From Bacteroidota bacterium (GTDB lineage: Bacteria; Bacteroidota; Bacteroidia; Bacteroidales; PUMT01), in the NCBI GenBank assembly GCA_003567115.1, contig PXAP01000156.1:1-5915 (forward strand): a stretch of 5,915 bases of DNA, written 5' to 3'. The notes beneath the pieces were generated by a model. The model made no database searches. It saw only the letters and a program-made list of their open reading frames with translations, and had not been told where the DNA came from. This document shows positions 1-4,742 of the stretch, piece after piece. Positions within the stretch are counted from its first letter, which is position 1; the number at the start of each line of letters is the position of its first letter. The position numbers and the translations under genes were made by a program.

Positions 1-668
1 ATATATTCACGGAAGGTTGTCCTGGAAAACTGGCTTATTTTGATGTACCCTGTATCATCATTTATCATATATGCTACATCCACACTGTAAAGAGGAATCC
101 TGTCGCGGGTTATTTCAAATTCCATAATGCCGGGAATAAACTGCCGTTTAACACCTACTGTGACCTGGGTGCCACCCAGTCCCCTGAGCCTGTTCACAAT
201 TTCATCATCGGGATAATTTACTCCGGCCACCACCGTATCGTTGATAGTTACAATACGGTCGCCCGGCAGTATCCCTATCCTTTCCGAGGGTCCGCCTGAA
301 ATGGTCTGTATGACAACAACCGTGTCATTAAGCATATTAAATTGTATTCCGATACCTTCAAAATTTCCTTCCAGTGGTTCGGTAACCCGCTGCAGATCTT
401 CTGCCGGTATGTAAACAGAATGAGGATCCAGATTTTCTAAAATCAAAGGAATGGTTTTTTCGACAAGCGTCTCTTTGGATATGGTGTCCACATATTCCAT
501 CTCGATAAAATTGAGAACTCCTGAAAGCTTATCGGTTTTCGGATAAACGAACATCGACCTTTCACCTGTTCTGTCAATAAGATTAACTCCTATCAGCATC
601 CCAAGTATAAGTACAATGGCAAAGAGCAGAGGCAGATATGTGGATGAAGATTTAATTCTGAGCTTCAT
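1..668 (-). CDS. S41 family C-terminal processing protease, N-terminal part (runs off left edge)
   Basis: This is the first 222 codons of a tail-specific (S41) serine protease; the catalytic Ser/Lys half lies outside the window. Residues 1-10 are basic and polar, and residues 11-29 form a hydrophobic signal-anchor, so the enzyme should be tethered to the inner membrane and face the periplasm. LDPHS at 80-84 and FEGIGI at 103-108 are typical of CtpA-like proteases. A PDZ domain covers about 100-190, with the GDRI loop at 136-139. The last visible part (DDTGYIKISQF) is the usual entry to the protease domain. Family members usually have about 500-570 residues, so well over half is missing. ATG at 668 is the only reasonable start: an in-frame TAA lies six codons upstream. 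The gene follows the dCMP deaminase gene by 97 bases on the same strand, an order I recall from other Bacteroidota. Its substrate cannot be told from sequence. Confidence 0.94.
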   Translation of the reverse strand, partial: MKLRIKSSSTYLPLLFAIVLILGMLIGVNLIDRTGERSMFVYPKTDKLSGVLNFIEMEYVDTISKETLVEKTIPLILENLDPHSVYIPAEDLQRVTEPLEGNFEGIGIQFNMLNDTVVVIQTISGGPSERIGILPGDRIVTINDTVVAGVNYPDDEIVNRLRGLGGTQVTVGVKRQFIPGIMEFEITRDRIPLYSVDVAYMINDDTGYIKISQFSRTTFREY

Positions 669-693
669 ATTAATATAGTCTTTTTATGGTCAT

Positions 694-721
694 AAAAAAC
701 TCATCGTATATATATCATGAG
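694..721 (-). terminator. possible weak terminator between dCMP deaminase and S41 protease genes
   Basis: On the minus strand an AT-rich imperfect inverted repeat (CTCAT...ATGAG outer arms, AT-rich inner arms with mismatches) is followed directly by six T. It would partly separate the deaminase gene from the protease gene. The stem is short and AT-rich, so read-through is likely; the palindrome could instead be an operator or chance in AT-rich DNA. Confidence 0.3.
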
Positions 722-765
722 AGTGTATGAAAACTGATCTTCCTGACCGTTTAATATCTTCCGTT

Positions 766-1212
766 CTATTCCTTAATTTGTATAAGTTCAATGCCTGCGC
801 GCCTGAGAAGTTTTACCCCCTCATCATGGCGGTAAGCGTCAAAAAAAACAACTCTCTTAATGCCTGCCTGGATAATCAGCTTGGAGCATTCCATACAAGG
901 GGCCGATGTTATATATAACGTTGAATTCTCACTGCTATTATTTGATTTGGCAACCTTTGTGATGGCATTTGCCTCGGCATGCAGCACGTAGGGTTTGGTT
1001 TCCCCTGATTCATCCTCACAAACATTTTCAAATCCCGAGGGTGTACCATTGTAGCCATCGGAAATAACCATCTTGTTTTTCACAATAAGAGCCCCGACCT
1101 TTCTGCGCTCACAATAGGAATTTTCAGCCCAGATACGTGCCATCTGAAGGTAGCGCCTGTCAAATTCCGCCTGTCTTTCACCGTATGGTTTTATCTCATC
1201 ATATTCGGGCAT
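766..1212 (-). CDS. deoxycytidylate (dCMP) deaminase
   Basis: This zinc enzyme of the cytidine/deoxycytidylate deaminase fold converts dCMP to dUMP, feeding dTTP synthesis in the cytoplasm. Numbered from the first possible start (TTG at 1245, 159 residues), the zinc signature is HAEANAI with His89 and the proton-shuttling Glu91, then PCMEC with Cys117 and Cys120. The substrate-site segment GYNGTPSGF is at 64-72, and the ARIWAENSYCERRKVGA region near 36-52 is typical of bacterial dCMP deaminases. All catalytic residues are present. I prefer the ATG at 1212 (148 residues) because TTG 1245 lies inside a TAnnTTTG -7 promoter motif, which would put the TTG upstream of the transcript start. Homologs I recall have only about 10-20 residues before the first conserved helix, which also fits. 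The next gene downstream is the S41 protease; a tRNA gene and its terminator lie upstream. Confidence 0.95.
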   Translation of the reverse strand: MPEYDEIKPYGERQAEFDRRYLQMARIWAENSYCERRKVGALIVKNKMVISDGYNGTPSGFENVCEDESGETKPYVLHAEANAITKVAKSNNSSENSTLYITSAPCMECSKLIIQAGIKRVVFFDAYRHDEGVKLLRRAGIELIQIKE

Positions 1213-1242
1213 GGAAAGTTTCTGAAGAATATCATAATATTG

Positions 1243-1250
1243 CAAATGTA
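1243..1250 (-). promoter_or_regulatory. Bacteroidota-type -7 promoter element for the dCMP deaminase gene
   Basis: The minus strand reads TACATTTG, a full match to the TAnnTTTG -7 consensus. It lies about 30 bases before the preferred ATG at 1212. No perfect TTTG -33 box is found at the usual spacing; the T-rich tail of the tRNA terminator (1266-1277) occupies that place and may substitute weakly. Transcription should begin near 1236-1238. Confidence 0.55.
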
Positions 1251-1265
1251 GTTAAAAGTATTCAT

Positions 1266-1311
1266 AAAAATTAAAAGCCTGCCTGTTATCAGAGAAATGA
1301 TAATCAGCAGG
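1266..1311 (-). terminator. rho-independent terminator of the tRNA-Val gene
   Basis: Just behind the tRNA on the minus strand, two 14-base arms (1298-1311 and 1278-1291) pair as CCTGC...GCAGG plus TTATCA...TGATAA. A 3x3 internal mismatch separates the two helices, and the loop has six bases (1292-1297). The hairpin is followed by CTTTTAATTTTT, a good T-rich tail. The position directly after the tRNA and before the deaminase promoter supports this role. Confidence 0.75.
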
Positions 1312-1317
1312 TTTTAG

Positions 1318-1392
1318 TGGGCTGTACTGGACTCGAACCAGTGACTTCCACCCTGTCAAGGTGACACTCTGAACCAACTGAGTTAACAGCCC
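1318..1392 (-). tRNA. tRNA-Val, anticodon GAC
   Basis: A full cloverleaf can be folded on the minus strand. The 7-bp acceptor stem is GGGCTGT (1392-1386) with ACAGCCC (1325-1319). The D arm is ACTC/GAGT with an AGTTGGTTCA loop. The anticodon stem is TCACC/GGTGG, with one T-G wobble, and its loop TTGACAG gives anticodon GAC. The variable loop is AAGTC, and the T arm is ACTGG-TTCGAGT-CCAGT. The discriminator base is A at 1318. The 3' CCA is not encoded (the next bases are CTA), so it must be added by tRNA nucleotidyltransferase. The GAC anticodon reads GUC and GUU valine codons. The loop context (T at position 33, A after the anticodon) favours this reading over Asp-GTC. Confidence 0.93.
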
Positions 1393-1451
1393 GTAGTAAA
1401 AAAGAACGTGAATTACAACCGCCTGTAAATTATCTTTTCTTCCACTTACAG

Positions 1452-1483
1452 CAAAAATATGTTACAACAATATAAACGCCAAA
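1452..1483 (-). promoter_or_regulatory. Bacteroidota-type promoter of the tRNA-Val gene
   Basis: On the minus strand a TTTG -33 box (1483-1480) and a TATTTTTG -7 box (1459-1452, matching TAnnTTTG) are separated by 20 bases, close to the known spacing for the Bacteroidota primary sigma factor. The expected transcript start is near 1445, giving a leader of about 50 bases ahead of the mature tRNA 5' end at 1392, to be removed by RNase P. Confidence 0.65.
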
Positions 1484-1808
1484 ATATTTCAGGAAATTTC
1501 GCCGGTTAATAAATTTACCTTAATTCCCCCGCCAGGGTTATGGTAATCACCCGGTAACCGATTAATAAACCCCGGGCATTTACAAATCAATAGAAAATTC
1601 GCTGAAATCGTACTATACGCCACCTATATTTGTGCCTGATGGCAAAACTTGATGAAAAGGTAATTTTTTCTTCTTTGCATTTTCACCAAAAGTCTGGAAA
1701 AGTGACATTTGGCACAAATGCGGATAATTACAGATTGGCAACTTTTGTGGCCGAATTACATTATCAGAGGAGGCGGATTTAACTGAGGACGAGAGTTTAA
1801 AAATTACA
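1484..1808. other. gene-free stretch between DUF4956 gene and tRNA-Val promoter
   Basis: No gene is clearly supported here. It holds several small symmetric elements. A GGTTA/TAACC hairpin with an inner GGT/ACC helix is at 1536-1559. The palindrome CATTTGGCACAAATG lies near 1703-1717. A 9-base inverted pair, ATTTGTGCC (1628-1636) and GGCACAAAT (1709-1717), is 72 bases apart. A plus-strand TATATTTG at 1625-1632 resembles a -7 box and lies just before a 47-codon open frame (1639-1782) of unknown reality. No convincing terminator for the DUF4956 gene (stop at 1809) is seen: the CATTTG/CAAATG hairpin followed by TCACTTTT on the minus strand is the nearest candidate, and it is weak. Confidence 0.5.
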
Positions 1809-2429
1809 CTAAACCAGCTTATCCTGATTCATATCCCTGTCCCTGAAATAAACTTCAACGTCAGCATTACCGGAACTGAGATTTACTTTGCGGATTTTGA
1901 CTTTTTTAACATCCTGTCCCATTCGTTCGGATAAATCCTTCAACAGATCTTCCTTAAGAGCAGGAACCAGCAACTCAGGTTTATTGTAAACTACAATTAC
2001 ATTGCTCAGAGAATTTTGCTGATAAAACAATTCAAGCGAATATACGGCTATTACAATAATTGCGTTTATAGCTAAAGCGCTGCCAAAGGGAGGAGGAATA
2101 TTTGCCAGTGAATTAATGACCGATACACCTATCACAACAAATACATAGGTCATATCCTTAACGGTGTAATTAACTGTTCTGAAACGCAGTATGGAGAAAA
2201 CTGCAAATAACCCCAGAGCCATTCCGAGCTGAAGCTCAACGGTCTCAAGTATAGAACAGATAAAAAATACTATTATCCCCATAAGGAAAAAGGAGAATAA
2301 AAACTCCTCTTTCCTGGCATACCTGTAATAAATCACCCGGATTATCAGAAAAATCACTACTATATTAATCAGGAATCTTGACATTATGTTAATAAAAACA
2401 TCATCAAGGACAAGTTCTATAAGTGACAT
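1809..2429 (-). CDS. DUF4956 family integral membrane protein
   Basis: A 206-residue protein with hydrophobic segments at about 19-35, 43-60, 66-82, 93-111 and 117-135, then a soluble tail of about 70 residues (137-206) that is probably cytoplasmic. The conserved DUF4956 signature is clear: GLFAVFSILRFRT at 73-85, then the KDMTYVFVVIG segment at 91-101. The length is typical. The family's biochemical function is not established; members are often encoded beside VTC-type polyphosphate polymerases and CotH-like proteins, which suggests a role in an envelope or polyphosphate-linked process. Here it follows the CotH-like gene by 25 bases on the same strand, so the two are probably co-transcribed. 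No Shine-Dalgarno motif is visible in the AT-rich leader, which is normal for Bacteroidota. No polymerase gene follows: the next gene downstream is a tRNA with its own promoter. Confidence 0.88.
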   Translation of the reverse strand: MSLIELVLDDVFINIMSRFLINIVVIFLIIRVIYYRYARKEEFLFSFFLMGIIVFFICSILETVELQLGMALGLFAVFSILRFRTVNYTVKDMTYVFVVIGVSVINSLANIPPPFGSALAINAIIVIAVYSLELFYQQNSLSNVIVVYNKPELLVPALKEDLLKDLSERMGQDVKKVKIRKVNLSSGNADVEVYFRDRDMNQDKLV

Positions 2430-2454
2430 AGAGAATTTATTAAATTAAACTTAA

Positions 2455-3513
2455 TTATATGTCCAGACATTCATTCAGCAATTTATACAAAATAGTATTC
2501 TTTTCATCAAATTGATCATAAAAACTATCAAGATACTCTGTCATATACCTTTTTGATCTGTCGTTCATATATGGAAAATTATTGATAACATCATAAAGTT
2601 CTTCCTTCTTCTCGAGAAACTCATCAAGAGCATTTTTGAATTCTTCCTCACTTCTGCAAATCCCAAGATATAACCGCTCCTTTATTGAGCTGATAGGCGC
2701 ATCCTCCGGCGGGACAGCGTAAGGCGGATGCACCAGGCCCGTATAATCAAAATCATAGGGCACAACTATCCCGAGATGAGCTTGCTCTGATACAGGTTGG
2801 GACAAAACCACCAGATTTTGCAACAAGGGAACTGAATAATCATAATTTCCGATCATGTAATTGAAAATAGACACCCTGATCATAATTTCCGGTCTTATAT
2901 GCGCCTGGCTCACTCCGCGTTCTACCTCAACCGTATTAGTACGTTCTACCAGAAACTCATCAGGTTCTATTAAGTATCCGTAGCTGGTAAAAGGCCTGCC
3001 AAATAATCTTCTGGTAGTAACGTAATTAACTTTCAGCGGTCTTACCCTGTAACTATAATCTGTAAAAACATTGTATAATTTATAAACAAGATATTCTCTC
3101 AAGACATAATCGCTATCTCTTGCATTGCAGTGTGTTACCATCTTAATTTTATCAAACCCGGTGAATATATCATCGGGAGGTTCATTTTCCCTAAGGTTCA
3201 ATCTGATTGGAGGGAAACTGCAAAACGTGCGCCGGGAATGCCCCCTGGCTCTAACCCTTATTTCTCTTGTTACAGTATCCTGTTCATTTAACGAATAAGT
3301 CATCAGGGCATCCTGCTGTTCATTTGTGTGTTTATTTCTTTGAAAAAACCGGATGTCAAAATTAAGCGTTATTTCCAGTAGCTCATCACTTTCAAAAAGT
3401 CCGCCGATACTTACATCGGTAGAACCAGGTGAGCCAACCGTATCTTTTTGACCCGGCGCAGATAAAACAAAAACAAATGAGATAAGCAAAGTAATAAAAA
3501 CCTGTCCTTTCAT
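2455..3513 (-). CDS. secreted CotH-like protein (spore-coat-kinase-like fold)
   Basis: A 352-residue protein that starts with a signal peptide (hydrophobic 5-19, likely cleavage after the APG at 19-21; no lipobox Cys), so it should be exported. Landmarks agree with the CotH family: IRVRARGHSRR at 85-95 matches the family's RG-x-S-R region, NARDSDYVLREYLVYKLYN at 130-148 matches the conserved surface helix, NYMIGNYDYS at 218-227 holds an N-x-D element, and VPYDFDYTGL at 251-260 matches the acidic DFD metal/catalytic element. CotH itself is an atypical protein kinase of Bacillus spore coats; whether this distant relative phosphorylates anything is unknown. The C-terminal part (285-350) is charged, probably helical. 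The gene leads a two-gene unit with the DUF4956 membrane protein. ATG at 3513 is chosen because the signal peptide begins there. The assignment rests on motifs, not on an alignment. Confidence 0.75.
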   Translation of the reverse strand: MKGQVFITLLISFVFVLSAPGQKDTVGSPGSTDVSIGGLFESDELLEITLNFDIRFFQRNKHTNEQQDALMTYSLNEQDTVTREIRVRARGHSRRTFCSFPPIRLNLRENEPPDDIFTGFDKIKMVTHCNARDSDYVLREYLVYKLYNVFTDYSYRVRPLKVNYVTTRRLFGRPFTSYGYLIEPDEFLVERTNTVEVERGVSQAHIRPEIMIRVSIFNYMIGNYDYSVPLLQNLVVLSQPVSEQAHLGIVVPYDFDYTGLVHPPYAVPPEDAPISSIKERLYLGICRSEEEFKNALDEFLEKKEELYDVINNFPYMNDRSKRYMTEYLDSFYDQFDEKNTILYKLLNECLDI

Positions 3514-3527
3514 ATCAGTTAGATTTT

Positions 3528-3574
3528 AAAATTGATTCTTGAGTTCAGTATAAAAATTGATTCTTGAGTTCAGT
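3528..3574. repeat. two-copy tandem repeat upstream of the CotH-like gene
   Basis: Two identical 22-base copies (3528-3549 and 3553-3574), each containing TTGATTCTTGAGTTCAG, are spaced by three bases, giving a 25-base period. The nearer copy ends 14 bases before the CotH-like ATG at 3513. The copies are thus in the 5' leader or promoter of that gene. They may be binding sites or a replication-slippage duplication; a standard TAnnTTTG promoter was not found next to them. Confidence 0.85.
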
Positions 3575-4316
3575 TTGAAAAACAACGATTTGTGAAATAA
3601 CTAAATATGCCAAATTGTAATACATTGATATCAAGGCCCTAATAAATAATCATTCATGGTATTTATGACAAAATTCCCTTTTTATACCGGATTCATTATT
3701 ACTTTCGAAAAAATGTGTCTTAAAATTACCCGGTTAACCCTCTGTTCGGAATAACACCCAACCAGCTGTTTTTTCAATTTAAATGTTGCTAAGCCCGGGG
3801 TATAATCCTAAAGCCGGGTTTCTGATGCAGATGATCGGGGTATTAAACCAAACTGAAAATAAATACCTTCTGGATGAACGGATCACATTTTTCTTATCTG
3901 GCTGTTTTTATTGAACCAAACTGAAAATAAATACTTCCAAATTATTTCCGGCTTTTCGGCCCTGTTGGGATGATGTCCGGTAAACTGAATTAACCTCATT
4001 AAAAAAATTACTCAGCGTAAGTTAGTAAATAATGAACAATCTGCCGTTACAAATTGTTCAAAAATCTCATTTGAAGTTAACTGCCCCGGAGCAGAGCCCC
4101 GAAATATCCTATATTATTTGTTATTTCCGGAAGGTGATATCAGGGTATGGCAGGTTTAAAAATGGTTTTGCTCTTTTAAACCCGGAGATCTACAATCCAA
4201 ATCCCGAAACTAATAATAATGGTTTGCTAACCATTGAAGTTGGCGCAGTAATACCAGTGAAAGGAACATTCCCGGAAATTGACTGGTCAGACGGCCCCTG
4301 TTTTCTAAAGACAGAG
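3575..4316. other. long gene-free stretch, probably decayed sequence
   Basis: About 740 bases without a gene I can support. It contains a 26-base direct repeat pair (3841-3866 and 3909-3934), the palindrome GGTTAACC near 3732-3739, and a GC-rich hairpin with 8-bp arms AAGCCCGG (3791-3798) and CCGGGTTT (3814-3821, one G-T pair) around a 15-base loop. An open plus-strand frame starts at ATG 4032 and runs into the FISUMP remnant, but its translation before 4317 matches no family I recognise. No clear Bacteroidota promoter was found on the minus strand ahead of the CotH-like gene; the best is a near-match TACAATTTG near 3610-3618 with one base too many in its spacer. Confidence 0.5.
3841..3934. 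repeat. 26-base direct repeat pair
   Basis: Copies at 3841-3866 and 3909-3934 are identical except for one A/G difference at the fifth base (TATT-A/G-AACC...). Each contains ACCAAACTGAAAATAAATA. They are 68 bases apart, start to start, with unrelated sequence of 42 bases between. No terminal inverted repeats or transposase lie nearby. They could be regulatory sites, the duplicated ends of a lost small insertion, or a local duplication. Confidence 0.8.
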
Positions 4317-4516
4317 ACTGCCCCTTCCGGGTGGCTACTGTAATTCCTCTGGAACATTCTACTTCATTGGCTGCTTCGGTTACTGGTGGTCTGCTACGCA
4401 GGACGGTGATACGAATGCATGGCGCCGTAGCATGCAATACAGTAAAAGCTGTGTATACAAAAACACTTACAATAAGAAGTATGGGTTTCTCTGTTCGTTT
4501 CCTCCGGGATGATTAA
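4317..4516 (+). pseudogene. FISUMP-type (TIGR02145) C-terminal domain remnant, frameshifted
   Basis: Reading through two frame changes, the plus strand encodes the typical end of the Fibrobacter succinogenes major paralogous domain found in many Bacteroidota surface or secreted proteins. TA (frame of 4317) leads to LPGGYCNSSGTFYFIGCF and GYWWSATQDGDTNAW (frame of 4324), then NKKYG, and ends GFSVRFLRDD-stop (frame of 4484). One extra C at 4321-4324 (CCCC) and one extra G at 4483-4485 (GGG) break the frame; removing both restores the domain exactly to its usual C-terminus. The rest of the domain (the WMAENL and PTGWHVP regions) is not found upstream, so the 5' part was lost even if the frameshifts are sequencing errors. 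The role of such domains is not firmly known; they are generally thought to be extracellular. Confidence 0.75.
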
Positions 4517-4742
4517 TTTGATTATTTGGAGGCACAGTGGCTCTCCCGGATTGAACTTATCTCAAAATCAGATATAATTATCGGGTATAATGGTTGCAGG
4601 TACACGTTACCGGCTCAAGTTTGCTATACACATGCTCATCTTACACTCAAACAACCAAAAAATCAGGGATTTCTTCATTCACCATTCACTGGCATATTCA
4701 TGAAATCAATGATGGAGTCAGTTCAGGAGTATTTATCAGGCG
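4517..4742. other. short gene-free stretch between FISUMP remnant and ATPase stop
   Basis: This stretch is convergent: the plus-strand remnant ends on the left and the minus-strand ATPase gene ends on the right. Open plus-strand frames through it have no recognisable family and run into the antisense of the ATPase gene. I find no clear hairpin with a T tail that could terminate the ATPase transcript. Confidence 0.4.

Noticed and set aside
727..918. Plus-strand open frame of 63 codons
   Set aside because: It lies antisense to the well-supported dCMP deaminase gene and its translation has no family features.
1318..1392. Reading the tRNA as Asp (GTC)
   Set aside because: Only the fold with loop TTGACAG gives a 5-bp anticodon stem and T at position 33; this sets the anticodon as GAC (Val).
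3600..3625. Minus-strand TACAATTTG as promoter of the CotH-like gene
   Set aside because: It has three rather than two bases between TA and TTTG, and no TTTG box lies at the right distance upstream.
3528..3934. CRISPR array from the direct repeats
   Set aside because: The two repeat families are different, each has only two copies, the spacings (3 and 42 bases) do not match, and no cas gene is present.
4210..4437. Minus-strand open frame of 75 codons
   Set aside because: It is antisense to the FISUMP remnant, whose plus-strand translation is clearly the meaningful one.
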